From Symsagittifera roscoffensis (lineage: Eukaryota; Xenacoelomorpha; Acoela; Convolutidae): DNA of 62,000 bases. A program made the translations under genes and the position numbers. Location of the stretch: positions 1 through 62,000 of the forward strand of contig NW_026971373.1 of assembly GCF_963678635.1 (NCBI RefSeq), given 5' to 3'. A model generated the notes under the pieces. The model was given only the letters and a program-made list of their open reading frames with translations, did no database searches and was not told the origin of the DNA. Below are positions 25,555 to 38,000 of this stretch, one piece after another. Position 1 is the stretch's first letter. Every line of letters begins with the position of its first letter.

Positions 25555-26440
25555 GTCCCAAGACTTTTCAGTGTTGTCCCAGTACTTCTTGTTAGTGTCC
25601 AAAGACCACTGTCCCAAGACCCTTGCCCTAACACTACTGTCCCAAGACTAGTGTCCCAAGACCACTGTCCCAAGACTACTGTCCCAAGACTAGTGTCCCA
25701 AGACCACTGTCCCAAGACTACTGTCCAAAGACTAGTGTCCCAAGACTACTGTCCCAGGACTAGTGTCCCAAGACCACCGTCCCAAGACTACTGTCCCAAG
25801 ACTACTGGCCCGAGACTACAGTCCCAAGACCACTGTCCCAAGACCAGCGTCCCAAGACCACTGTCCCAAGACTACTGTCCCAAGACTAGTGTCCCAAGAC
25901 TGTATCGTACCAAGACTGCTCTGGTCCAAGACTGTCCTAAGACTGCACCGTCCCAAGACTGTCCCAAAACTGCTCTGTCCCGAGACCACTGTCCAAAGAC
26001 TACTGTCCCAAGACTAGTGTCCCAAGACCACTGTCCCAAGACTACTGTCCCAAGACTAGTGTCCCAAGACCACTGTCCCAAGACTACTGTCCCAAGACTA
26101 GTGTCCCAAGACTACTGTCCCAAGACTAGTGTCCCAAGACCACCGTCCCAAGACTACTGTCCCAAGACTACTGGCCCGGCACTACAGTCCCAAGACCACT
26201 GTCCCAAGACCAGTGTCCCAAGACCACTGTCCCAAGACTACTGTCCCAAGACTACTGTCCCAAGACTAGTGTCCCAAGACTGTATCGTACCAAGACTGCT
26301 CTGGTCCAAGACTGTCCTAAGACTGCACCGTCCCAAGACTGTCCCAAAACTGCTCTGTCCCGAGACTGTCCCAAGACCGTGTTGCTCCAAGACTGTCCCC
26401 AGACTGCAATGTCCCAAGACTTCTTCGGTACTGTCCCAAG
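25555..26440 (-). repeat. Leader minisatellite of element A
   Basis: Tandem array of units of about 14-15 bp. On the minus strand the core is GTCTTGGGACA followed by GT or CT variants. On the plus strand it reads as repeated GTCCCAAGACTA or GTCCCAAGACCA. It lies between the leader and gag, the same place as B's minisatellite. A higher-order duplication is visible: the segment containing TGTATCGTACCAAG occurs at 25901 and again at 26281, 380 bp apart, with long matching flanks. The 271-codon plus-strand ORF across it is a by-product of the repeat. Confidence 0.9.
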
Positions 26441-28036
26441 ACTTGTCATTGAGTGTCTGGATATAGGATCTCTTCTTCTTCGTTGTAGGGACTCTTGAAC
26501 CACTGTACCGTTTACCACCACTTGAGCTAGTAAAAACTTTCCCAAAATCCCTATCTTAATGGCCAAAACCCAAATACTAACCCCCCAGTATTTATCTCCC
26601 TCTCGTTGTTTCAGGCTATTTGAAACCCTACCTTCCTCGCAGGTATCTTGTGATCACCTCTTCGTTCAAATACCAACAACAAATTTTCACCAAAACGTAA
26701 AAATTTAAACTGGAAAAAGTTCCAAAAACAAAGAGACGAACCTACCTAAAATTCAAAGTTGACAGATGTCAACCTTTGTCTGAAAAAATGTCTGGTACCC
26801 GATTGCCACGCGTTTTCCTCCCCCCTGCTAGCGATCTTATGGGGTATCACAAAAACGGTCTATGTCCGTTCCCCCCTACCGATCCGACCAGGGTACCTAC
26901 CTTAACCTGATGTTAAATTTGGATATCCGCATCTTATAACCAACGCGTGTAAGTATCTAATGTAACTAAATCGACGATGCCGAACAATTAGTCACTCTAT
27001 ACTCTAATGTGTCCCCCCTTTTACAATTTACAACCGATGACCTCTAACCTAACCAGCCCCCCTTCTAACCACCCCCCTCTTTAGCCCCTCTTAAGCCGAA
27101 AAATCCCTTAAGCGCCAGGTGCTAAACCTCTCGAGAGAAAATCGTAGACCTGTTTCCAGGCCTGCTTGTGTAAAAACTTCCTCAAAACAATGGGGCTCCG
27201 CTTATCCAATTTTACACTTATCTCCCATAATGTAATGTGGATTTTAACGATACCCGTTTGCCCAACTTGAGAACACCCCTGTGCGTCCTCTTGTTGTGAT
27301 CCCGTGCTGGTTGTCTCCGTTGACGTGCACTGCACTTGACAGCAGCACCACCTTCCCACTTGGCTGGTCACCTCTTCCAGTCAAGTTTCCTAGCGGTTCA
27401 GCTCAGTCCCTCTGAACCACTTTCCCACTCGGCTGGTCACCTCTTCCAGTCAAGTCTCCTAGTGGTCCGGTTCGATCCTTGTGAACCACTTTCCCACTCG
27501 GCTGGTCACCCTTTCCAGTCAAGTCTCTTAGTGGTCTGGCTAGATTGCAATCTATCTGAAAACCCTTAACAACGCCCCCCACTCGGGCACCTTATTGAAG
27601 TCACTGGTTTAGATTGCTAGATTGATCGAAACGATCGGTCTTATAAAACAGTATGGGTGTACTATTTAATTAACCTAAAGGTTTGATCCAAATGATCTGG
27701 TATCAAAGTCACTGTCTTTTTTGTTTTATGGTTTTTGTTCCTTTTTCTATACTTTTTTCTTGTTTTTGTTTCGTTTTTTGTCTTTTTGCTCGTGTTTTTG
27801 TCCCCCTAGTTACCCCCCTTTACTCGGTTAGCTAGGCTTCGTTCGGAGAGCGTACCAGGAAGTTTTCTCAAGTTTTCTTAAAAAGCTATTACGGTACAAC
27901 CGGAATGTTTACACGTTCCCGCTGAACCGTACCACCGGTTCTCTAGAATGGGCATGCAGCCCGGAGCTGTGTCAAGTGGGTCCGACTCCGTAGTCATGAT
28001 GTCGTAAAATCACCCAGGAGCGCCATAAAATCACTA
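26441..28036 (-). other. 5' leader of element A
   Basis: Non-coding leader between the 5' LTR and the minisatellite, homologous to B's leader (2298-3791). It includes three tandem copies of a segment of about 69 bp at about 27340-27545 (marked by GGCTGGTCACC at 27362, 27431 and 27500), present once in B. No credible gene. Confidence 0.7.
28011..28025 (-). promoter_or_regulatory. Putative tRNA primer-binding site of element A
   Basis: Minus-strand TGGCGCTCCTGGGTG, identical to the site in element B, 11 nt inside the 5' LTR. Confidence 0.55.
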
Positions 28037-28932
28037 TGTAACAGTCGCCTACTTCGGTCACATATGAGGGTTAAGAAAAATCGGCCCTATAACCATTGGC
28101 TCAAGAGTCAGGGACACTATCTCTTGTGTTTTTCTACCTCAGGAACGGTCGGAGCCAATTCGGTTCGCTTGCGACATGAGACTAGAAACCGTTACAGCTT
28201 AAAGGCTACTACCAAAATATCCCCCCACTCTAGAAAAGAAGAACGTCCCCATACTTAGGTCTCGAGATACCCAAAATACACGAACGCCGTTAAAAACAGG
28301 GTCGAAACAATCCGTTAAGTTACTTTTTAATGGACAGTGGAACTTTGATCTATTTCAGATGGATCAACCTAAAACTCGCCTTATCTCAACTTAACAATCA
28401 TAAAACACACTCGAGAAAACTAAATTTGGAACTCACATGTCGACGCACTCGAGAATAAGGAGTAATTAAATTGATGAGCAACTCGAGAATTAAATAAGAT
28501 AACTTGATAAGTTCAATACTAATCAGTTTTAATAAAGGAAATAAGTTTAGACTCTAGAATTGAAGTTTTAGTCTAAACCATTGGGACACTCCAGCTGTCC
28601 ACCTTTCCGTTGAAGGTTCACTCTGGTTCAGTTCGAATAATTGCACTCTTCTCTTGTGATTATCTCGCCTCCTATTTCAGGATAAGACGGCTCTACTCGT
28701 GTCTTATTTTGTATCTGGAAATGGCGAATAGCAATTTCCTGCTATTTTCTTAAGTATTTTCCCGCAATTGTAAATTCGGTCGTTCTGATTTTTCATTTTG
28801 TGTTTTCAGTTGTTGCGAGAAAACTGAGCATGACAGGCTCCATTTGAAATTTTGAGAAATAAAATTTCACTCCAAAATCACGTATATTCGTGTCCCTCAA
28901 GGTCAAACTTCGAGATATGACCGACTGGCACA
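28037..28932 (-). repeat. 5' LTR of element A
   Basis: 896 bp, TGTGCCAG...CTGTTACA on the minus strand, closely matching 3792-4677. It is inverted relative to the LTRs of element B. Its outer edge abuts AAC and then the resumed minisatellite of element B. Confidence 0.87.
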
Positions 28933-28962
28933 AACACTAAAGAACAAGAGATCCGACTGTCC

Positions 28963-29415
28963 CATCACCGGAGGACAAGAGATCCGACTGTCCCAAAGAA
29001 GAAGAGATCCGACTGTCCCAACACTTGAGCAGGTAGTCTTGGGACAGTACTAAGTGTCCCAAAACTTGGAAGGAGGGTCTTGGGACATGGCGAGGCGCCC
29101 CAACACTTACGTGGGGGTCTTGGGACAGTGTGAAGTGTCCCAACACTAGAGTAGAGGAGTTTTGGGACAGTGCGAAGTGTCCCAACACTTGAGCGGGTAG
29201 TCTTGGGACAGTAAGAAGTGACCCAACACTTGGACGGGGAATCTTGGGACAGTGCGAAGTGTCCCAACACTTGAGCAGTTAGTCTTGGGACAGTACGAAG
29301 TGTCCCAAAACTTAGACGAAGGAGACTAAGCGTTCTGGGACAGTGCGGACTGTCCCAACACTTGAACAGGAAGGTCTTGGGACAGTGTGAAGTGTCCCAA
29401 CACTTGAGTAAAGAC
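28963..29415 (+). repeat. Hairpin minisatellite in the leader of element B
   Basis: About nine units of roughly 40-55 bp. Each carries TTGGGACA, a spacer of about 8 nt (often GTGCGAAG), then TGTCCCAA, then a linker such as CACTTGAGCGGGTAGTC. Each unit can therefore fold into an 8-bp stem with a short loop. The TTGGGACA half is shared with the minisatellite of element A, but A's array lacks the inverted half. Confidence 0.85.
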
Positions 29416-29710
29416 ACTGGGACCCAAACAGAACGACCAAAAACACTTAAAAATCAACACTATTGGGATAACGAACTCGAATAATTTCTCCTTAAAAGAA
29501 CCAGAAATTTTTTAATTTTTGAATTTTAGAATAGGAACTTGTACAAATTAGAATTGTAGAAAAGGAAAACTGTAAATAAAAATAATGATAAAAACCAGAG
29601 TATCACTAATTGAAAGAAAAAGAAAAGGACCTAAGCAGAGCCATACCTCAATGCAAAAGAAACCGACACCAACGAATCCGAGAATAATGAGAAAGATTAT
29701 TTAAGTGAGC

Positions 29711-31250
29711 ATGGTCAACACAAAAAGCGTCAAGGAGCAGAAGGCGAAAGAGAAGACAATGGAGGAACCAAGCGTACCAGCAAAAGTGACAGAACTAGAG
29801 ACACCAGATCAGAGCATAGACGAGATAGAACGCAAGACAACGGAATCAACTCCGATGCCAAAGACAGTGGAACAAGAAAAGAACACCATCGAGTTCTCAC
29901 CAATAGGCAATCAAGAAGAGGCAACCAACACACCAGAGACGATAAAAGATGACTCACAAACGAAGAAAACGTCGTTAACTGAGAGGATTGCTGCGATGTT
30001 CGGAATGAAACCAAGAGTTGAAGAGACAGAAACGGCAAACGAACTAATGAAACAAGAACAACCTCAGTGGAGCTGGGATACTTGATGACAAAGTTGAATG
30101 AGATAGACAAAAAGTTGAAGTGCAGTGAAGAGGACCGCCTAGAATTAAAGAAGGAAATAAGACACAACAAGAACGAGAACCTGGATAACTAATATTGCCT
30201 GGCAAGGGCCACGGAGGATAAGCTACAACAGATGTCGGACAAAGTAGAGACTACCGACAAAGAGCGGGAGTAACATATCAAAAAAAATAGGAACGAAATG
30301 AAGCAACGGTATGAAACTGTGAACGAGAAGTTGTAGAACCTTGAGACTAGAATGGATACAATGAGCAAAGACTAAGCTGAAAGTTCTTGTGCCAAACAGT
30401 CAAAACTGGATACTCTCTTGAGAAACTTTATAGCACAGGATAAAGTGACAACAGACAAAACACAAGGCATTAGAGTCGACTTTAAAGAACCACAATGGAA
30501 TGAGCGGGAGTCTACACCGTTACCCCGGCGTGCAATGAGCATAGAGACAGGGGGTCCAAGACCAACATGAATGTAGGAACAACAAACTCGACAAATGCAC
30601 CAGGGGTCTCCAGCAGGAACACTAATGTAGCACCTGACGCCATTACATGGGCAAGCACCTGGGAAATGATGAACAGGACACTGGAAGCGTTCGCGACAGG
30701 AAACACTGACTCGAGTGAAAGAGGAAGTGGTGAATCTAGGAAGACCTTCAAGAAACCCAAAGAGTTTAAAGATGACTCGGATGGCTGCATTGACACATGG
30801 GTAGACGTCATGAGACTACATTTAGAAGAAGATAACTTGAATGACGAAAGGCAGGCCTGCACGGCAATACTGAGCAATCTGGAGAGCACAGAGTTGGAAT
30901 GCTTAGTCGCTAAGCAAGAGGAGGAGCGTGATACGGCAGACAAGATCTTCGAAATACTGTTGAACCGATTCGGATCAGGAATGAAGGGTCATCAAGCGAT
31001 GATGAGATTTGCAAAAGAAGACAGAGGGATGACGAGTCAATCGATCAGTTCCTGGATGATCTAGTCAGCTTGAGAAGAAGGAGTGATCCGGAAGAATCAA
31101 CGAACAGGAGAAATTTCAGTATCGCCTCGAAGTTCATCGGCGGGGTAAAGATTGACGACTTGATAACGATGTTGGCGACGTATTATACTCTATCAAAGGA
31201 TAATGCACCAACTCCAGAATATTGATGAAACCAAAAAAGTACTCGTACTC
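29711..31250 (+). pseudogene. gag: gag remnant of element B
   Basis: Homologous to element A gag: ATG at 29711, an N-terminal charged region (to 30085), a degraded middle with several stops (30090-30560), and a capsid-like region in the open frame 30567-31064 (WASTWEMMNRTLEAF and a FGSGMKGHQAMMRF segment match A closely). Homology to A ends near 31250, before the zinc knuckles, and pol is not found downstream. Confidence 0.85.
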
Positions 31251-31558
31251 AGAAGGCTGATAAGGGCAGAGTACCAGCAAGCACAGAACTTGAAGAAGCA
31301 CGCGCACGCAAGCACAGAACAAGCACGCGAAAACACGGCGAACTGCGAACAGATAAAGTCAGAGATTGAGGAGGCAACAAGAGTTCGCAAAGCAGAAAGA
31401 AAGGAAGACTACGACGACAGAACCAGCTGCCACGGGATCGATACCAGAGTCGCGAATGGAGGTAGATGAGGTTCCAAGGTCGAGTGGTCGATTTAATTTA
31501 GATCGAGTAGACCAAGAGCTAGAATGAGGGGCTATAAGCATGGACACCGCCTGAGCCG

Positions 31559-32440
31559 GTGCCCTCTGTGCGCGCTCTAGATACTCGACCGATACGGCCA
31601 TTGATGGAGACCGCGCTGTCGGGATACAATCCCAGCTCAACTCCCTCCTGTAGTAGCCAAATCGGTGCGGGTTCGTCGCGTCTCAAGGAGCTACACGACA
31701 GATTGCAGTCGAGAACTCGCGACGAATCAGCACGAGAAGAGCGACCTCCCACCTGGAGAGACCATCCTGTCAGGAACGCAATAATCGCGAGTTGTAAGAA
31801 AAACACAGTTGGCGCCTATCACAGGCACAACCGCATAGACTGGACGACGGCACAACGGGTAAGGAGGGATTGCTTCCATGATGCGTCTTGGGCTGAATAC
31901 TTCACACAGCCAAGAATACCAGAGGGCGCGGTCCACTTGATTATAGGGGACAGCCTGATACGAGTGCTGACAAGAATGCAATCCCATTGGCAAGTTTTGG
32001 TCAAAAGTTTTTCACGAGCTGCAACGCCGCAGATGTTAGCGTCACTGGAGATGTTGGACATGGTAAAGATGTACACGGTCACTTTGATGATGAGAAACAA
32101 TGACATGTCCAGGGGGAGTCAAGAAAGGTTATGAGTCGGCACGAAAACATGAGATACATTCTTGAGGAGCTGAGAAATTATGTAGATCTCGCGATAATCA
32201 CCATCTGCACGATCCCATACAACATGAAGGCCGACCAAAACGCGAGGGAGATGAATGGTAAAGTGAGCCACAATAACGAAACAATCAGACAAGTCCAGCA
32301 TGGTACGCTCCTTTCCGGATGATGCGTCTGCGTATGGCATCCACTTCGATAAGCCCAGGGGCCAGGAGTGGCTGAATGTTGTCTTTCAGAGGCTCATAAA
32401 CACTCTAGAATCCGACATGATGGAGACAGCTCAATTCACT
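31559..32440 (+). pseudogene. SGNH/GDSL-hydrolase-like domain of the third ORF, element B
   Basis: The frame 31559-32134 contains VHLIIGDSLIRVL, matching block I of SGNH hydrolases with the nucleophile Ser. A SFSRAATP segment follows at about the block II position, then LMMRNNDMSRG at the block III (GxND) position. The frame shifts near 32130 and continues to about 32420, where AYGIHFDKPRGQEWL fits block V with the catalytic His near 32340. SGNH esterase domains are known in some retroelements, for example ORF1 of CR1-type LINEs. Here the domain lies between gag and the rest of the third ORF. Frameshifts, and loss of the Gly in block III, suggest this copy is inactive. Confidence 0.65.
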
Positions 32441-32547
32441 TTTGATCCACCCCAATACCTCCATTCTTAGCAGCTAGGCCCCTATCTAGCCGCCTGGGGG
32501 CGAGATTCGACTCAAGAGATAGCTCAAGGAGCAGCAGAATCAGACCA

Positions 32548-33715
32548 ATGGGAGCCACACCGATGGAAGCAGAAGAGGCGGGGTCATCCACACCCCAAAG
32601 CTCGGTGGTGTCTTCAGTGGTGGTGGTGGACACTAAGAAGGCGGAGAGACCAGCAGAGACGAGCAAGGCTCGATATCTAGACAGAGTGAAAGATTTGGAA
32701 TTGGAGGATTTTGCATGTAGGCAGGAGTTGGCGGAAGTCCTGGGGCTCAAGAGTGTGTCACACAAGGACTTGAGTAGACACCACTGCGTGGACTGGTTAA
32801 AAACCCACGAGGCACATTTCTCAAGTACGAAGACATTGGAAACACAAGACTTAACTGAGATTCCACAGAAGTCGATAATGGGCCTAAGCAGCTACAGGCC
32901 TTTCAAGCAGTTGGGGAGTCCAGGACTCATAGTGGAACCTCCCCAGCACAGAACGAAATTGACCAGGATCAGGGTACCGATTCCTGCACAGCTGAGGGTG
33001 GTGGAGCAGTTGCTTGAGCCGAGAGACATGGGACTCCCAGACGCCGCATATGGAGGTCCAAAGCTGGCCGAAGATCCAAGAAATGGTAAGCGCTGCGTAA
33101 GCTCGCAGTTGGCCAAAATGTTGGCAGTGCATGATCGATCGGATCCAAGGGCAGCGAGGGTGACCATCATGGCAGGTTCGGACTTCGAGGGGACGTCGCC
33201 AAAGTTATTCTGGCCAGAGAAGTTGGTGTATCTGCTGCCTGGAGCAGAGCTGCATCAGATGCTTATCCTGGTGATGGCAAAAAAAGCCCGAATTATTGCT
33301 ATTTGCGGGGATGATCGACCACCCGCACGCGGCGGGACTTCTAGAACACCTGAGAGGTGAAGCGCCAGCAGTTAAGAAAATCTGGGAAGCAATTCAGACG
33401 CTTTTTGCCGCGATGAACGAGGTGCAAGAGTTGGTGGCTTCCCGATTTGGACCCAAGACGAGAGTGGCGTTTACGACATCCCTGGGTTACGCGAGTATGC
33501 CACCTGCCTTGCAGTTTGTATACGCAAGGTTGATCTTGATAGCGCAAGGTAACGTGTGGAGGATACTCATGGCTGCTCCCAATTGCGCACTGAAGCCAGT
33601 AAACTTGAGATTTCTTAAGTGGGAGTTGGCAGCGGCATGGGCAGATGTGTCTCATGCTTTGAGGGGATTCTACGAGTAAGCGGTTATTTTGATCGTGCTG
33701 GATGTCTTGAAGTGT
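32548..33715 (+). pseudogene. Third ORF of element B, second SGNH-like region
   Basis: The open frame 32548-33360 (270 codons) continues in another frame, 33296-33679. The first 190 residues are unrecognised. From about 33160 the pattern is that of an SGNH fold: TIMAGSDF (block I position), LLPGAELHQM (a PGA motif common in these proteins), and AIICG/GMIDHP across the frameshift (block III position, with Ile-Asp in place of Asn-Asp). The match is by pattern only. If correct, the ORF carried two SGNH-like modules in tandem. Confidence 0.45.
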
Positions 33716-33734
33716 CTTGACCCCAAGACTTGAG

Positions 33735-34880
33735 AACGCCACAGATAAGACGAGGGGGAGTGCTCCACCTCTCATCAAACAGATATGGGAGTTTCCTGAG
33801 GGACAGCTTAAAGTGGCGGAAAACAGGGAGATGACGGTGGGAAGATCTGTGACAGCGGCCAACGAGGTCACCATTGGAGGGTTCTGGATGGAGTACGCGA
33901 AGGGCGAGTTGAAGACCAGAAAGAATCACGAAATCTTAAAATTCTTAAGCCCATGCTGGAAGAAGAAGTACATGGGCAGAGTGTTCTATGCGGGGGATAC
34001 AATCTTCGATGCATTCGTGCAGGAACTACTCAAGATGCCCATTAAACTCTTACTGACCCTGCACTTGGTCTACCCCAGGTATTTTTTCAATATGGGCCCG
34101 GCCTATATGTTCAGCAGGGGCGTGGAAATGCTCCGAATTGACGGATAATTAACGCTAGTACTCTTGGCCCATGGGGAACTGACGGCGTTTCGTCGACTGA
34201 TGAAGTATGGGGAACCTTTGTCGATAAGGAAGGCTCACCCGAGTGTGGAAACTTAATCATATAAATGTGCTGTAGGGCTGAAGATGTTGCGGGTGGAGTA
34301 TCTCCTGATGCAGAATCGATACCTGACAGGCGAGGAGAAGAACCCAAGACGAGAGAAGAACTGAAGGAGGCGAATGGAGGCATACCTATCTTGACCGAAT
34401 TGTGCTTGGCCATGAGATCTGACCCATTAGGGATGATCAGGGGGCTTGGAGAAGTCGTGACCTGCATCTACGGACCGGCGGTAACATACGCCTTTCCAGA
34501 TCTGCTCGTAGTAGCATATCAGCATTCAGTAGTGCACGTGAACCAAATAAGTGTTCTAGATCGGACGGCGCTGAACTGGTGCAGGCAAAAAGAGTTCAGA
34601 GAGCCCGAATGAGCGCCACGGTGCTCTTTGGGAGAGTGAAGGAACCTGAGCTGATGGTGTTCAACTTCCGGGGACAACTACAGTGCAGAATGTGGGGAAA
34701 AAGTGAAGGTCCCATCGAGGTCTACTCCAAGTTCTGGAACTTGAAAACCATGACAGGGGAAAAGAGAGAGGTCTTGAGAATCCCGGCGTGGGAAGGGAGT
34801 TTTCAGCTGGTGAAGAAGGAGTTGGAAATGATACTTGAGCGAGAGGTTCTGCCTACTACTGTCTCTGAATTCCGTTAGTC
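33735..34880 (+). pseudogene. Third ORF of element B, middle part
   Basis: Decayed coding sequence in pieces, 33717-34148 and 34265-34878, between the SGNH-like region and the part shared with element A. The protein is unrecognised. A hydrophobic stretch (KLLLTLHLVYPRYFF) occurs near 34040-34090. No counterpart survives in element A. Confidence 0.5.
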
Positions 34881-35079
34881 AGAAGAATGACCCTGGGAAT
34901 GAACAGCCCTTTTTTTAGTCCCGTCCATACACGCAAGAGCCACAGTGGAGAAACTGAAAAAGAGTTTACGGATGGTTGGGGTCCTCTGTTCATCGGATAG
35001 TCAGCCGCAGTATATTTCCGCACATGCGACATCAAAATAAACTCGTGAACGACTCAGGCCAAGAAGATGAGAGGCTCGA

Positions 35080-38000
35080 TGCCTCCAAAATTTGAGGTCC
35101 GAGACATCTTGAGGACGCTCGAGGAGGCTGAACTTGAGAACAAGCTGCCAATATATGATGATGGGAGAATGATCGTGGAAGAAGGTCATATAGCTCTGGA
35201 AGAAGGTCAAGTTTGCCACGAGAAAGTACCGAGCGCCTAATGGGTTGAAGGAGTTAGAATTGAGACAAGAGGGGAAGATGCTTGATGTGGCAGACCCCCT
35301 GTATGTATCACTCACCGAGTATAAGAAGATGAATCCAACAACGCCCTCAACCTTGTCAGTGCGTACCCCTGGAGACAAGAGAACTCTTACCGCGGAGAAC
35401 AGACTCAGGGATGCGCTGGAGAGAGAACAAGCTGAGTCAAGAGACGGGGAGAGCATGGACGAGACCCTCAGTGAAGCGGGAGAAGAAATGGAAGTGGGGA
35501 ATACACCAGACCAGGGTTCAGCTGAAAAAGATTTTACCACGCTTGAGTTGTGGCAAGATTTGAGTGGGGATGACTGGGCGAATACGGCCATCTCGCATCT
35601 CGCCCATGGGATCACCTCGCAAAAATCTAGAACTGCCATTGACGAGCTAAACCTCTAACATGGGTATGATATTCTTGAGTGCTGAAGAAAGCAAGAAGAA
35701 CGTTTTCGAAGGCCATAAGTGGATGTTCTTGAACACACTTAAAGAGAAGGCGTGGCAAGATTTCTTGAGAGAATTTAACCAGAGAGTGGAGGGCGAGGCG
35801 AAGCTAGATGACTTCAAAGAGGAGTTGTGGAACACAGTGATGAAGTTCGGGGAGTTTCTCTTGAAGGAGCTATTGGAGAAGATGATCAGCCTGAGGGAAT
35901 CGAAGCTGGAGATTAAAGATGACGCATACAAAGATAGCTCTACTCCAGATAAAAGAAACTAATGATAAATTTATTGGGGTTGAAAAGGGCGACAAAGAAT
36001 AAGACTAGTAGAAAGCAATAATATTCCTAAAACTCAAGAAGGGGAGGCAAGAGCTGGAAAGACCGGACCTGGATAAAGAAGTCGAATCAGTGATAATAGT
36101 GGCGACGCCCCCAAGTAAATGATTAAGATCTCGGAAACGGAAAAACGAGACAGAAGAAGCGAGTCACTCGGCGGACGCGGTCTTGGAAAAGAACCTGAAA
36201 GAGACGGCTCCCATGATTGTAGTGCACTGGAAGACAACGGCTTATAAGGGTAGCTCCGCACCACGGAAGTTGGACGAGGTTATGAAGGGAATGGAAGTCT
36301 CAACGCCTCTGACAACGGAGGAGGACTTCAGGCCACTGGGAAACAGGTGACGAATGATCCTCTTGAGAAAAATGCGACGAGGAACAACGCTCGACCTTGG
36401 TGGGTGGCTCTAGAGACCATGGAAGAACTGGAAAATAGCCTGAAGAAATTCAACAGCGGAGTGTCCCGCAAGCGGCGCCGCAACAGAAAGCCGAGGTTAA
36501 TAAGTTAGCGTTGAAGAACCAGCTGGGGCGATTTTGGGAAAAGATGCTGCTGGAGTTTTTCGAGGAAGCGATGAGAACACCCTCGTCGGCGTTGTTTTTG
36601 ATGGCGAGTCTTTTTGTCAGAACGGCAGGACAGTTGATGTTCGCGTGGAGTCTGGTGTAGCGCTAGAGGTGTTAACCTCGCACGATAAACTGAAGCTGGG
36701 CAAGAAGAGTCTACAGGTTTATCACATGCTGGTGCAGCACGTCGCCAGAGGTAATTCGGGCTTTAGTCTAGCGAGAAGAAAGGATGCTACTTGTTTCTTA
36801 AGATGGATCATGTCTATGATGACCGATAATGCTGTCCAAGTATGTCATCAAAAGGCGATGGGAAGCAAGACTATGGAGAGGAGAATCTGATACAGAGATT
36901 CTAAAAAGAGAAGTTTGAAGAGGGGCATGATGTGCATCGTAGTTTGGCCCCAGCTGAGGACTACTCGAAACCCTCAAAGCGGGGAGAATATCAGTATGTG
37001 TCTGGAATGATCGGGATAGCATACAACCCTTTTTTGGATTCGAAGGCCGGGAACGCCTACCTGACTTTTGAAGTGGCAGAGTTATTGAAGTTCTGGACAG
37101 AGGAGGTTTTTGAGATTGAAACAGTAGAAAGGGAGAGGACGAGCCTGGGCCTAACACTCGAGGTGCCAGAAGTGATCAGCGTGCCGCGCTCGAACAAGAG
37201 GGTAGAATTGAAGATAGGAAATGGAAACAGCATGTTGATTACGAATTTGGGCTGAAGCCTTCCTGGTCACCACGCAAGTTTAATCGAAGAACTCACGGGG
37301 CCAGTGAGACTGTCCCCAATGAAGGACGAAGACCTGGGTAATCTGAATGTGAAACACAAGCTGATCCTGCCCCATAAAAAAGAGTCGGAAGAGACGACGA
37401 GTAAGCCAGGCCTGTGGAGGTGGAGAGCATTCCTGCGATGGGCGATCCTGTGTCAGGATACAGTCCTTTCAGAAGGAAGACTTGACCACCTTGTTTGGTG
37501 ACATCATGGAGAAGGAAAAAGCGAGGTGCAGATAGTGGTCGAGTGTTATACGAGCACCACTGTGAACATAGCAACGGCGTTGGGGTTCTTCTCGAGGATG
37601 TGCAGCTTGCAATCACTAGAGATGCTAGAGTCCGAGATTGCAATCTAGAGATTGCAATCACTAGAGTCCGAGCACCACTTGGTGACAGCGTTGAGCGTGG
37701 AGTCAGTCGTAGCCTGGGGCATTACAAATAACCCAGAAGCACATCAGAGAGTGACAGATCGTTCTTGAGACGGACATGGGGTTTACCGTGAGCGAAGCCT
37801 ATAGTTTCCCAGTGAACGCGAAGTACTTGGTGGGATCGTTGATGGCCAATCTGTGTGGAAGTCACTATCCATTACACATGGCGATGGTGGAGGTATCCGG
37901 TCAGAGGATACTAATAGACAAATCCTTCTCGGTACCCAAATGTGTACGCCTGGCTCGAATGTCACATCACTCGCACGGACTATTGTGAAAGATCCTGAGA

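Larger units (their letters stand above)
3792..28932 (-). mobile_element. Element A: giant Ty3/gypsy LTR retrotransposon nested in B, with amplified 3' end
   Basis: Reading on the minus strand it runs from the 5' LTR (28932-28037) through leader, minisatellite, gag, protease, reverse transcriptase, RNase H, integrase and a third ORF to the 3' LTR (4677-3792 in the leftmost unit). Counting the tandem region once it is about 17.1 kb. It sits inside B's minisatellite, with AAC on both sides (3789-3791 and 28933-28935). Removing A and one AAC restores the minisatellite consensus around GTGTCCCAACACT. Its coding regions have several frameshifts and stops but are much better preserved than B's, so A is the younger insertion. 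Confidence 0.88.

Noticed and set aside
25555-26440. CRISPR-like array
   Set aside because: Units are contiguous, degenerate and lack unique spacers, and the context is a eukaryotic retrotransposon leader.
25651-26466. 271-codon plus-strand ORF of repeated Pro-Lys-Thr units
   Set aside because: It is the translation of the 14-15-bp minisatellite read against the element's sense strand. Several other frames are open there for the same reason.
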